From Lacrimispora xylanisolvens (GTDB lineage: Bacteria > Bacillota > Clostridia > Lachnospirales > Lachnospiraceae): 64,000 nt of DNA. Positions within the stretch are counted from its first letter, which is position 1. Each line of letters opens with the position of its first letter. Position numbers and translations under genes: made by a program. Location of the stretch: positions 219,224 through 283,223 of the forward strand of contig NZ_PTJA01000007.1 in the NCBI RefSeq assembly GCF_002934545.1, read 5' to 3'. A model generated the notes under the pieces. That model was not told the DNA's origin and ran no database searches. It saw nothing but the letters and a program-made list of their open reading frames with translations. This document shows positions 7,994 to 15,431 of the stretch, one piece after another.

Positions 7994-9034
7994 ATGATAA
8001 ATAATAAATTCATAAAAGTAATATTATTTGATTTTATAATTGCTTTGCTCTGCTTCGGAGCATTTATCCTTTATTTCTATATCATGCCACAGAAAGGAGA
8101 CCAGAACGCTACCGTTTTAATCAACGAGGCTGCTACACTGTCCCAGGCTTTTGCTCTTCCAGACAGCAAAGACAACACCAAATCCAGATCATTCGGTCGA
8201 AAAAGAGGCAATAAAGAGAATCCCGGCAATGGTAATACTAATACAAAATCAATTGTATCAGAAAATAGCAGCCTGGATTTATCTGATAAAATCAATACCA
8301 CTTTGGAGTCATACAAAAGTGATACCATACAACTGAACATTACAAAAAATGAGCTGGGAGAGGGGAATGATAAGATCACCTATTATACCGCTGATATCTA
8401 CGTAACCTCCATCAAACAGCTTCAAACAGCTTTTGCCAATGGGACGTTTGGTAAGAATTTAAGAGAGACAACCGTTCAAATGGCTGAAGACAATGATGCT
8501 TTATTGGCAATATCCGGTGATTCCTACGGAAATAATGAAACTGGAATTGTAGTAAGAAACGGAATTCTTTACCGTTCAGATACGAATGACGCTGAAATAT
8601 GCGTTTTGTTCCTGGATGGTACAATGAAAATATATACTCCAGAAGAATTTGACCAGGAACAGATACTGGAATGCGATGTATGGCAGGCGTGGAACTTCGG
8701 ACCTTCGTTGTTGGATAACGGGTCAGTCAAGACTGTGTTCCAGACAACCTCTTATTTAAATGGAAGCAATCCCCGCTGTGCGATTGGTTATGCCGGTCCA
8801 GGACATTATAAGTTCGTTCTGGTTGACGGACGTAATACAGGCTATTCCAAAGGAGCAACCATGAGTGAACTTGCAGAAATCATGGCCAATGAAGATTGTC
8901 TGCTGGCATACAATCTGGATGGCGGAAAATCCTCCTCCATGGTATATCAGGGTAATTACGTAAATCAGCCAGTAGACGGCGGACGTACCATTAGTGATAT
9001 TATTTATTTCAAAAAGGAGGAATCAAAGCAATGA
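7994..9034 (+). CDS. Phosphodiester glycosidase family (NAGPA-domain) protein, membrane anchored
   Basis: About 346 residues: an N-terminal membrane anchor (residues 5-30), a polar Ser/Asn/Lys-rich linker (about 40-95), then a NAGPA/phosphodiester glycosidase domain (about 115-345) with LLAISGDSYG and the family hallmark NLDGGKSSSMVY. Members hydrolyse sugar phosphodiesters; bacterial ones are linked to exopolysaccharide and teichoic-acid chemistry. AAGG is 9 nt before ATG 7994, whereas it abuts the earlier ATG at 7985. The stop overlaps the start of the next gene (ATGA), so the pair is translationally coupled. Confidence 0.87.
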   Translation: MINNKFIKVILFDFIIALLCFGAFILYFYIMPQKGDQNATVLINEAATLSQAFALPDSKDNTKSRSFGRKRGNKENPGNGNTNTKSIVSENSSLDLSDKINTTLESYKSDTIQLNITKNELGEGNDKITYYTADIYVTSIKQLQTAFANGTFGKNLRETTVQMAEDNDALLAISGDSYGNNETGIVVRNGILYRSDTNDAEICVLFLDGTMKIYTPEEFDQEQILECDVWQAWNFGPSLLDNGSVKTVFQTTSYLNGSNPRCAIGYAGPGHYKFVLVDGRNTGYSKGATMSELAEIMANEDCLLAYNLDGGKSSSMVYQGNYVNQPVDGGRTISDIIYFKKEESKQ

Positions 9035-9228
9035 AAGAATGGTATGTTAATTTATGGTCACACTTAACCTTTATTCTGTCACTATTCATAGCAACACTCT
9101 GGGTTTTGAATCTGTTAAACCCCATGATGAATTTTCTTAATAATTGGATTGCAGACTCTGCCATATTTCTTTTATGCATTTCATCACTTATTACCTCCGC
9201 CATTTCAATATGGCGGAGGTACAGGTGA
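9031..9228 (+). CDS. Small two-helix membrane protein, coupled to the glycosidase
   Basis: 65 residues with two predicted membrane helices (about 9-31 and 40-58), a short basic C terminus and no recognised domain. GGAGG lies upstream and the ATG overlaps the preceding stop by 4 nt, so it is very likely expressed with the phosphodiester glycosidase. The last codons encode a perfect 11-bp hairpin (9193-9220). Function unknown; a partner or anchor for the glycosidase is a guess. Confidence 0.65.
   Translation: MKEWYVNLWSHLTFILSLFIATLWVLNLLNPMMNFLNNWIADSAIFLLCISSLITSAISIWRRYR
9193..9220. repeat. Perfect 11-bp hairpin at the end of a coding region
   Basis: ACCTCCGCCAT (9193-9203), 6-nt loop, ATGGCGGAGGT (9210-9220). 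It lies inside the 3' end of the 65-aa gene, between convergent genes. No U-tract follows on either strand, so it is either a factor-dependent terminator or an mRNA 3'-end stabiliser. Confidence 0.55.
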
Positions 9229-9240
9229 CTGTAGCTTAAA

Positions 9241-11313
9241 TTACTTTAATTTGAAGCCGGAAACCACTGTCTTAAGCTCCTCTGCAATCCGCTCCTGCTT
9301 CTCTGACATCTTTGACATGTCCTGTACAACTATGTATGCTTTTTCAATCGTGCTAAGAACCATGCTGCTGTTGCCTGCCGTAGTCTGGACGGATTCGGAA
9401 ACATTCTGTATGGCATCCCGCACTTCCTGCATTACCTGGCTGATGTTGGTCGCCATCTCCTCCACTTCATTGGAGATTTCTTCAACAGTAACGGCATCCC
9501 TGCCATATTGCTGTCCTACATTCACAAAATTGTCGTAATCAGGAGTTACGGTATCTCTTAAGAACAACAGCATAGACTGTGATCCGTCTAACATCATGGA
9601 AAATGCATTCTGAACATCTGTTATGGTGCCCTCGATTTCTTTTACAATCTCAGAAGTATCCTTGGCAAGTTTTCCGATTTCTCTGGCAACGACTGCGAAG
9701 CCTCTGCCCTGTTCTCCTGCCCTTACCGCTTCAATCGAGGCATTGAGTGACAGAAGATTAATCTGGGATGCGGTATTGGAAATAAGACGAGCCATATCGC
9801 CGATCCGTTCCACGACCTTTGCGTGCTGGACAGCCATCTGGAGATCCTGTTCTCTTTCCTGTGAAATCACAATGGCATTGTCATAAGCTTCCCTGCTTTT
9901 TTTCTCAATGTCTTTTGCCCGTTCCATAATCTCGCCAGCCATCTTGCTGCTCTTTTCCGTCTCACTGGCAAGTACTCCTACCGATGAGTTTACCTCTGCA
10001 AGAGAAGCATTCAGTTCTTCTGTTGCTGCACTGGAAGACATCATCGCCTTGTCTACATCACTCATATATGTTTTCACATCGCTGAACTGAACAAGCAGAC
10101 CTGTTGATACTTTATTTAAATGAATACTGGCATCCGTAATATCACCTGCCTGGTCGGAAATCTGCTCGATCACTCCTTTATTGCTTTGGAACATATTATT
10201 TAATGAGCTGCTCATCTGACCCAGTTCATCTTTGCGTCTGGATTTCAACGGCTGTACCGTAAAATCACCGTCTGCAAGTGAACCTGCAAACTTGCGGACC
10301 TTCTTAAGACCTGATGTGATACTTCCGACCTGAAACAGAACTGCGATGATACATAAAACCAAAGCTGCTGCGCTGATTTTCGCCAGCTTTTCATTTAAGG
10401 CAACAATGGGCTCTGCCAGTTCAGATTGAGGCATCTTAATCATGATGATCCAACCCACTCCCGGAACCGTATCATAATAGAGGTTATAAGTTTCTCCACC
10501 CTCTGTATAAACCGTCTTTCCTTTGTCGTTCGCCACCATCTGGGCTGCTGCTGCGGAAAGTGTGGCATTCTCATCCTGAGTCATATTGACACCCTTACTC
10601 ACTTTTTCTGCATCTGCGCCGCAAAGATAAACACCTTCACCGGAAATTAGTACTGCAGTTCCGTTCTTACCAACTTTAATCGATTTAATCAGTTCGTCAA
10701 TATCGCTAAGCTGCATATCTACCGTAACTGCTCCAATGAAACGATTGCTGCTGTCATAAATAGGAGCTGTACAGCTTGCCATCATCATATTGAGCGTGGG
10801 ATCAAAATAAGGATCGGTTATAATTGCATCCTTTGTCCCTCCTGATACGGATTTGTAATACGCCTGATTAAAATAGTCATAGCTCTCATTGCTGTATTCA
10901 TTGGTTAAGGTCACCTTATTCCCGTCTTTATACCAGTAAGGCCCTACATACTTTTGCTGGGGATCATATACATTTGGTTCAAACCAGATTCCGCTGCCAA
11001 GTATTAACTCATTGCCAGATATAATATCTGCTATGGCCTTACCGTATGTATCAAGATCCGTAGACTGATAAGAGGCTCCTACGATATGAGAAATATTCAT
11101 GGCTGTGGTCTCTACCGCATTCAAATAATTGTCAATGCCGTTTACATTCGCTTTCAGTTCTGATTCCATAGTGGAATTACTCTGCTGCTCAATCAACTCA
11201 CTGCTTGTAGATTCACTGAGCTTCGCTAATAGTGCCAGTGCCAGCACTACGACGGGTAAAATGCCAAGGAGCATCTTGATCCCAATGCTTCTGATTCCTA
11301 CTCTTCTTTTCAT
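9241..11313 (-). CDS. Methyl-accepting chemotaxis protein with double Cache sensor
   Basis: 690-residue membrane chemoreceptor: N-terminal helix (about residues 10-30), extracellular dCache_1 ligand-binding region (about 40-290, with GIWFEPNVYDPQQKYVGPYW and YFDPTLNMMMASCTAPIYD), a second helix (about 317-340), HAMP linker, and a long signalling coiled coil with the hairpin tip [20 protein letters not shown]. It would bind a small molecule outside the cell and control CheA. The start at 11313 has AGGAG seven nt upstream; upstream in-frame extension to 11355 lacks a ribosome binding site. Transcribed alone. No chemotaxis or flagellar genes are adjacent. Confidence 0.93.
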   Translation of the reverse strand: MKRRVGIRSIGIKMLLGILPVVVLALALLAKLSESTSSELIEQQSNSTMESELKANVNGIDNYLNAVETTAMNISHIVGASYQSTDLDTYGKAIADIISGNELILGSGIWFEPNVYDPQQKYVGPYWYKDGNKVTLTNEYSNESYDYFNQAYYKSVSGGTKDAIITDPYFDPTLNMMMASCTAPIYDSSNRFIGAVTVDMQLSDIDELIKSIKVGKNGTAVLISGEGVYLCGADAEKVSKGVNMTQDENATLSAAAAQMVANDKGKTVYTEGGETYNLYYDTVPGVGWIIMIKMPQSELAEPIVALNEKLAKISAAALVLCIIAVLFQVGSITSGLKKVRKFAGSLADGDFTVQPLKSRRKDELGQMSSSLNNMFQSNKGVIEQISDQAGDITDASIHLNKVSTGLLVQFSDVKTYMSDVDKAMMSSSAATEELNASLAEVNSSVGVLASETEKSSKMAGEIMERAKDIEKKSREAYDNAIVISQEREQDLQMAVQHAKVVERIGDMARLISNTASQINLLSLNASIEAVRAGEQGRGFAVVAREIGKLAKDTSEIVKEIEGTITDVQNAFSMMLDGSQSMLLFLRDTVTPDYDNFVNVGQQYGRDAVTVEEISNEVEEMATNISQVMQEVRDAIQNVSESVQTTAGNSSMVLSTIEKAYIVVQDMSKMSEKQERIAEELKTVVSGFKLK

Positions 11314-11659
11314 AATTTTATCTCCTGTAGTTCGGACTTCGACCTCATACTGCATGTTTCGACATTTTTGTTAAAAACATCATAACACACCAAGGTAAAA
11401 TTTACTAATTACATTTGCTAATATTATGTATGCCTGATTCCGCTTTTTCTATTGCATTTTTACTTATGTACATATAAACTGATTATCAGAACTTTTATAT
11501 TAATACAAACTCCTTTCCTCCCTGCACTTTTTACATAATATTAACAGTTTTCAATTATACTATTGGTATTCAAATTATGCAATATATGAATTTTACATAT
11601 TTTAATCGTGTATTTTACAAATTTTATTATCATAAAATATAGTACGAGAGGTGACTATA
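11314..11659. other. AT-rich intergenic region between chemoreceptor and Xre gene
   Basis: No open frame worth calling. It must carry the divergent promoters of the chemoreceptor and the Xre gene. A 22-nt-period direct repeat (TTTTACAT at 11591, TTTTACAA at 11613) lies 40-70 nt before the Xre start and could be an operator; I see no consensus -35/-10 pair. Confidence 0.4.
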
Positions 11660-11971
11660 ATGGATCAAGACTATATCAATAAAAGAATTACAGAATTACG
11701 TCTTAAAAAGGGAGTGGCAGAACATAAGATGAGCCTGGAACTTGGACACAGCAGAAGTTACGTACAAAGTATCTCCAGCGGCAGAAGTCTCCCTTCCATG
11801 GCGGAGTTTCTGGCAATCTGTGAGTACTTAAGCGTAACGCCGAAAGATTTTTTCGATAATGATAATCCCAACCCGCCTTTAGTCAGGGATACAATAGACA
11901 AGCTTAAATCTTTGCCGGAAAGTGATTTACTGCTGATCTTAACCATGATTAACCGGCTTCAGTCAAAATAG
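11660..11971 (+). CDS. Xre-family helix-turn-helix regulator
   Basis: 103 residues. A Cro/C1-type HTH occupies about residues 8-62 (RITELRLKKGVAEHKMSLELG, then SYVQSISSGRSLPSMAEF), followed by a short helical tail. It resembles small chromosomal Xre regulators of clostridia. GAGAGGTG precedes ATG 11660; a GTG three codons upstream lies within that site. A terminator (12008-12033) follows. Its target is unknown; the VgrG-like operon converges on it. Confidence 0.87.
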   Translation: MDQDYINKRITELRLKKGVAEHKMSLELGHSRSYVQSISSGRSLPSMAEFLAICEYLSVTPKDFFDNDNPNPPLVRDTIDKLKSLPESDLLLILTMINRLQSK

Positions 11972-12007
11972 GCGCAAACAAACCTTTGATAACAGATTAT
12001 TTCATTG

Positions 12008-12033
12008 TCCCCGTGCAAAAGTACGGGGATTTT
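12008..12033 (+). terminator. Terminator of the Xre gene
   Basis: Stem TCCCCGT (12008-12014) / ACGGGGA (12023-12029) followed by TTTT. Confidence 0.75.
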
Positions 12034-12055
12034 GAGGTACAAAGGGAAGTGCTTT

Positions 12056-12229
12056 TTATGTTCTTAAACTGCTGACACCTGATGAATTTTTAACATCATT
12101 GATCTCATCCAGGGAAACAATAGAGGGAATTGCCTCCAAAGCCCTTACATATAATTCATCCAGATCTCCTCTATTTAGCATTCCAAAAAAATATCCGTAT
12201 AAATCCTGAAATGTCTGATCTTTTGTCAT
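12056..12229 (-). CDS. 57-aa protein, last gene of the VgrG-like operon
   Basis: Small hypothetical protein beginning MTKDQTFQDLYGYFFGMLNR, acidic in the middle, with no membrane segment or recognised domain. AAGGAGAT precedes the ATG, which overlaps the stop of the VgrG-like gene by 4 nt (ATGA), so it is translationally coupled. It could be an adaptor, immunity or chaperone-like partner, or the shortened remnant of a longer gene; the sequence does not decide. Confidence 0.6.
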   Translation of the reverse strand: MTKDQTFQDLYGYFFGMLNRGDLDELYVRALEAIPSIVSLDEINDVKNSSGVSSLRT

Positions 12230-13308
12230 ATAATCTCCTTCCTTTCGCCAGCCGTATCTCCAGCCGGAACGCAACCAATTGCATACGCATGTTCTTCCCA
12301 GCCATCTGGTAAATACAACCGAATGGGATCTCCTGGTTTGGGTGTAACATACAAGCCCGTTCCTTCCGGTGACGTATATACAGAAGAAAACGGAAACCAG
12401 ATGGGTTTTCCATAGGTTTCATCTTTCTCACTCAGCAGCTTTATCTGAACTGCGTTCTCGCCTGTATTTTTAACATTCCCCATGATCATAAGTCCTGCAA
12501 GACTTAAATGCTCCTTTGCCGGAACCAGAAAACCGGACCGGGTGCGGAGTACATAATCAAACTCCACCTTACTCCCGCTGAAATTCATACTCATGGAGTA
12601 TATGTAATAAGCGCTGTCTTCTATCATCACACAATCACATAAGTGCAGGCACTTTCTGCTTTTAATCAGATATTCAACAGTCTCACCTTTCTCAAAGTCA
12701 TCATAACATTTGATACGGTACTGATCGGAGTTAAAACACTTTCTGCCTTTTCTTTTTATTCTTCCAAAATGGAAACAGATGTTATTATGAACACTGTCTG
12801 CCACCAGAATCTGATTTTTCTTTGCTGCAAGACGTATTAAAAACTGCCAGTCTGTCTCCATATACTGTACAGCCAGACCATCGGACATTTCCCGCATCTC
12901 TTTATTTAAAACTACAGTTGTATTCTCATATCCGGCAAGCACCGATCCAATTATCTGAAGATAATTCTGTCCCTCCCCCTGAAACGTCCTTATATGCTTT
13001 TCTCTGTCAAGATCCATAGTCAGGGACACTGCAAACAGATTCCAGTACACAGCTCCATCTGCCTGAATCTCATATCTTCTTTCAATTCTTCCTTTGAAAA
13101 CAGGTGTTTCTTTCTTTTTCTCGTCAAGAAAAGTTATAGTCAGCAAAACCTCCTTCGATCCTCTAAGAATCAGAGTATCTTTTTCTGCACTTACCATTCC
13201 GGTTACAACAGCTGTAAAATGTTCGTTTACTCTTTTATCAATAAAACATTGTGTCGGATAAAACATTCCCCCGGAATCCAAATAGATTCTAAGTTGCTCC
13301 AATTTCAT
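12226..13308 (-). CDS. VgrG/gpD (phage late control D)-like baseplate-spike protein
   Basis: About 360 residues. The middle has the signature of VgrG/Pvc8/gpD proteins: FQGEGQNYLQIIGSVLAGY, then QYMETDWQFLIRLAAKKNQILV (family pattern QYxETDWxFLxRLA), then a C-terminal OB-like part with GDPIRLYLPDGWEEHAYAIGCV. Such proteins form the spike of phage tails, type VI and extracellular contractile injection systems. No sheath, tube, baseplate or ATPase gene is nearby. The start is uncertain: ATG 13347 has no good site, ATG 13308 has AAGGAG only 1-2 nt away, and a TTG at 13302 has the best spacing. It overlaps the upstream DcrB-like gene and the downstream 57-aa gene. Confidence 0.75.
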   Translation of the reverse strand: MKLEQLRIYLDSGGMFYPTQCFIDKRVNEHFTAVVTGMVSAEKDTLILRGSKEVLLTITFLDEKKKETPVFKGRIERRYEIQADGAVYWNLFAVSLTMDLDREKHIRTFQGEGQNYLQIIGSVLAGYENTTVVLNKEMREMSDGLAVQYMETDWQFLIRLAAKKNQILVADSVHNNICFHFGRIKRKGRKCFNSDQYRIKCYDDFEKGETVEYLIKSRKCLHLCDCVMIEDSAYYIYSMSMNFSGSKVEFDYVLRTRSGFLVPAKEHLSLAGLMIMGNVKNTGENAVQIKLLSEKDETYGKPIWFPFSSVYTSPEGTGLYVTPKPGDPIRLYLPDGWEEHAYAIGCVPAGDTAGERKEII

Positions 13309-13879
13309 TCTCCTTACTATATATCGTAATACTCTTGCGGATTTCACTTAAGCAACGGCTCCAGTCCAGCCTTTTCTCAAACGGACAGCTAAACATTACC
13401 ATCAGCAGCTTTCTGCCCACCGGATAAATAATCAATGTATTAAATAGATTATCATCAAGAGCTGTACTGATAAATTCCATCCATGCAAAAGGTACATTAT
13501 GGGCTGACTCTGTCCCATCTTCCAGACAAACACTCATTGGTTGAAATCGCTTTAAAACAAGATAAAATTCCTGTATTACATCCGCAAGCTGTTCTGGCTT
13601 AATCTCTCTTTCTACCATACTGAAGGAGAAATTAACAGTGCCATCCTCATTTGTTTTTATAATTTCAGGACGCTGCTCAGAAAAATACTTTTTCTTCGCA
13701 TCTTCCGGTTTCATATCCTTAAAGGTGGAGGGAAGAAAGATACCCACTTCGTTATCAAACATCCTTGCTTCACAAAACTGAAGCAATTCTCCCTCCACAT
13801 AAATCCCTGTTTCAATACTGGTAAACCGGTTAATCCGTTCAAGATGCCTGTCATTCATCAGTTTCTCTTCTTCACACAT
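13289..13879 (-). CDS. DcrB/DUF1795-like protein, possible VgrG-associated chaperone
   Basis: 196 residues, soluble, no signal peptide. The pattern is that of the DcrB/PsbP-like (DUF1795) fold: an early VGIFLPSTFKDMKPEDAKKK, a basic middle, and a final SCPFEKRLDWSRCLSEIRKSI. In type VI secretion, DUF1795 (Eag) proteins are chaperones that load effectors onto VgrG. Here the gene directly precedes and overlaps a VgrG-like gene, which supports that role by analogy. GAGAGGAAG precedes ATG 13879. Assignment to the family is by eye and should be treated as moderate. Confidence 0.6.
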   Translation of the reverse strand: MCEEEKLMNDRHLERINRFTSIETGIYVEGELLQFCEARMFDNEVGIFLPSTFKDMKPEDAKKKYFSEQRPEIIKTNEDGTVNFSFSMVEREIKPEQLADVIQEFYLVLKRFQPMSVCLEDGTESAHNVPFAWMEFISTALDDNLFNTLIIYPVGRKLLMVMFSCPFEKRLDWSRCLSEIRKSITIYSKENEIGAT

Positions 13880-13900
13880 GATTCTTCCTCTCTGGTATGT

Positions 13901-14371
13901 TCAATCTTTATCTAATATATACTGTACCATGTTCTCCTCTCCATGGCCTGCAATATAAGACAGTTCCTGACCTTTTGCGTAAATACCCTGTTCTTCCTCT
14001 CCTGCAGCAGATGCTCTGGTCATAACCAAAAGCAGTAATACTATCACTTCAATTACCAGCAGCAGTCTTTTGATTAATGATCCTTTTCTGCATACAGTCT
14101 TTTGTGATTTATAAGTAAATCTTGGTATTAAAACCAGCCTTTCCTGTAAGATTCTGCATTTTACAATTCCGGGTTCACGGGATGCAAAGTCAAACAGCAT
14201 ATTCTGACTTTTTTTCAGATAATATAAACGATTCCAAAAATGGAGATCTCCGTATAAAATATCTGTTTCCAATTCGTAATTTTTTATTTCCTCTGTTCCA
14301 TCCTCCTTGCGGATTGAGCAGCTTGCTCTGTATTGGTAATAGCTTTCATTGTTTCTTTTATTCTGCACCAT
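13901..14371 (-). CDS. Unknown single-pass membrane protein heading the VgrG-like operon
   Basis: 156 residues: a soluble N-terminal part (about 1-100) rich in aromatic and charged residues (HFWNRLYYLKKSQNMLFDF), one hydrophobic helix (about 101-121, LLLVIEVIVLLLLVMTRASA) and a 35-residue tail. No family recognised. AAAGGAGGG precedes ATG 14371. It is the first gene behind a promoter with a LytTR-type paired repeat, and ends 21 nt before the DcrB-like gene. The topology would suit a membrane anchor or receptor for the following proteins (inference). Confidence 0.65.
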   Translation of the reverse strand: MVQNKRNNESYYQYRASCSIRKEDGTEEIKNYELETDILYGDLHFWNRLYYLKKSQNMLFDFASREPGIVKCRILQERLVLIPRFTYKSQKTVCRKGSLIKRLLLVIEVIVLLLLVMTRASAAGEEEQGIYAKGQELSYIAGHGEENMVQYILDKD

Positions 14372-14414
14372 CAGCCCTCCTTTCGTTCCGAGAACTATAT
14401 CACTTATAATTTAC

Positions 14415-14442
14415 ATTCTACATATTACTGAAAGAAATTCAA
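14415..14442 (-). promoter_or_regulatory. Promoter of the VgrG-like operon
   Basis: On the minus strand TTGAAT (14442-14437), 16-nt spacer, TAGAAT (14420-14415), directly downstream of the LytTR-type repeats and about 45 nt before ATG 14371. Confidence 0.6.
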
Positions 14443-14444
14443 CC

Positions 14445-14486
14445 GAAGTGCTAAAATTGTACACATTGAGCTCCAAAATTTGCATG
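14445..14486 (-). promoter_or_regulatory. LytTR-type paired direct repeat upstream of the VgrG-like operon
   Basis: A 42-nt element matching the one at 15385-15426 at about 35 positions. It contains two half-sites around CCAAAATTTGCA and CTAAAATTGTACA, 22 bp apart, ending next to the -35 box. This spacing (two helical turns) and position fit binding of a LytTR-domain regulator such as the nearby AgrA-like protein. Confidence 0.65.
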
Positions 14487-14552
14487 CCGGACCAGTTGAA
14501 ACAGCATACAATTAGATTTCTCCTTTGCTAAAACCAGTGAATCTATAATAGA

Positions 14553-14588
14553 AAAACGAGACTGTTGCCAGAACAACAGTCTCGTTTT
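14553..14588 (-). terminator. Terminator of agrDB
   Basis: Perfect 15-bp stem (14553-14567 / 14574-14588), 6-nt loop, followed on the minus strand by TTTTTCTATT. It separates agrDB from the VgrG-like operon, which therefore needs its own promoter. Confidence 0.92.
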
Positions 14589-14589
14589 C

Positions 14590-15168
14590 CTATTTCACTT
14601 TACTAATTTTCAGCACTCCATATACAAGCATAACGGACAGCAGCATATGGCTTATGGCCAGTACAACACAGACTCTCATATTAACAAACCAGAATATCGC
14701 ACCTACGATTACTTCCATTAACCAGAACTGTCTGCTTTTTGACCGGTAACGGCTTGTCTCCTCTTCATCGAGAAGCTTGTTCCTGTCAGGAACAGGTGCA
14801 AACTTAAAGATCAGAATTCCTGAAATAAGAAACCCTGCAATTGGCAATATAAGAGCCACTGTCCCGACTATGTACTTCTCAAGCAGACAGACAATCAGAA
14901 TAAGGATTGCTGAAACTACAGTACAGACTCCATTGGTTCTTGCGTGATACCCGCCGCAATATGACCTTAATGGTATATAGCTGGCAAGGAACACAAACAC
15001 TGGCATAGGTGCACGCATGATTACCGCTATGAACACAGCCACGACTATGTTAATAATCTGGTTAATTAATACCTCATAGGCGTAAAGATATAAAGCGCGC
15101 TGATCATCTTTTAAAAGATTCTTTTTAATTTGCCAGCTGACTATGTCTTCTGAAATCCGTTGTAACAT
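14590..15168 (-). CDS. agrB: AgrB-family autoinducer-processing membrane peptidase
   Basis: 192-residue integral membrane cysteine peptidase that cleaves and cyclises the AgrD precursor. The catalytic region reads LRSYCGGYHARTNGVC with His75 and Cys82, the same seven-residue spacing as His77/Cys84 of S. aureus AgrB. Several hydrophobic helices follow (about 84-105, 108-126, 150-188). The ATG shares one nucleotide with the agrD stop (TAATG), so the two are coupled. A strong terminator follows at once. Confidence 0.95.
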   Translation of the reverse strand: MLQRISEDIVSWQIKKNLLKDDQRALYLYAYEVLINQIINIVVAVFIAVIMRAPMPVFVFLASYIPLRSYCGGYHARTNGVCTVVSAILILIVCLLEKYIVGTVALILPIAGFLISGILIFKFAPVPDRNKLLDEEETSRYRSKSRQFWLMEVIVGAIFWFVNMRVCVVLAISHMLLSVMLVYGVLKISKVK

Positions 15169-15329
15169 TAGAACTTCCTGAGCATCTTAGCCTCTTCTGG
15201 CACTTCTGGCTGATGATGAGCCCAGAAACAGGTTACATTAATTGTATAAGCTGCAACCAGTAATGCGCATGTGTTCATCACCTTCACCATTGATACTTTT
15301 CCTTTTAAAGCATTTAACATTTTTCTCAT
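15168..15329 (-). CDS. agrD: AgrD-type cyclic (thio)lactone autoinducer precursor
   Basis: 53-residue peptide too short for usual gene callers. It starts MRKMLNALKGKVSMVKVMN (amphipathic leader), continues through ALLVAAYTINVT to the core CFWAHHQPEVPEEAKMLRKF. The Cys34 followed by Phe-Trp and then a Gln-Pro/Pro-Glu-Glu acidic tail is the layout of clostridial AgrD peptides; a five-residue thiolactone ring Cys-Phe-Trp-Ala-His is the likely product, with the exact ends unknown. AGGAGG (15342-15337) precedes the ATG by 7 nt, and the stop overlaps the agrB start. Confidence 0.93.
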   Translation of the reverse strand: MRKMLNALKGKVSMVKVMNTCALLVAAYTINVTCFWAHHQPEVPEEAKMLRKF

Positions 15330-15352
15330 TTTGAGACCTCCTTTTTTCTTTC

Positions 15353-15381
15353 ATAATATAACAGTAATTTATGTTTTTCAA
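15353..15381 (-). promoter_or_regulatory. agrDB promoter
   Basis: On the minus strand TTGAAA (15381-15376), 17-nt spacer, TATTAT (15358-15353). It sits immediately downstream of the LytTR-type repeats and leaves only a very short leader before the agrD ribosome binding site. Confidence 0.65.
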
Positions 15382-15384
15382 GTC

Positions 15385-15426
15385 AAGTGCCAAAATTATA
15401 CACGTTGAGTGCCAAAATTTGCACAC
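15385..15426 (-). promoter_or_regulatory. LytTR-type paired direct repeat upstream of agrDB
   Basis: Two near-identical half-sites, AGTGCCAAAATTATACAC from 15386 and AGTGCCAAAATTTGCACAC from 15408 (plus-strand reading), with a 22-bp period. This is the expected arrangement for AgrA-type autoinduction of the autoinducer operon. Confidence 0.75.
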
Positions 15427-15431
15427 AGCCC

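Noticed and set aside
9193..9220. Intrinsic terminator
   Set aside because: Perfect stem, but no U-tract on either strand, so it is recorded as a hairpin only.
12056..14371. Prophage or full contractile injection system
   Set aside because: Only one VgrG-like gene; no integrase, terminase, capsid, sheath, tube or ATPase genes in the window.
15238..15426. 62-codon frame overlapping agrD region (MCKFWHSTCIIL…)
   Set aside because: It runs through the LytTR repeats and promoter, has no ribosome binding site, and the true agrD is in another frame with AGGAGG and a coupled stop.
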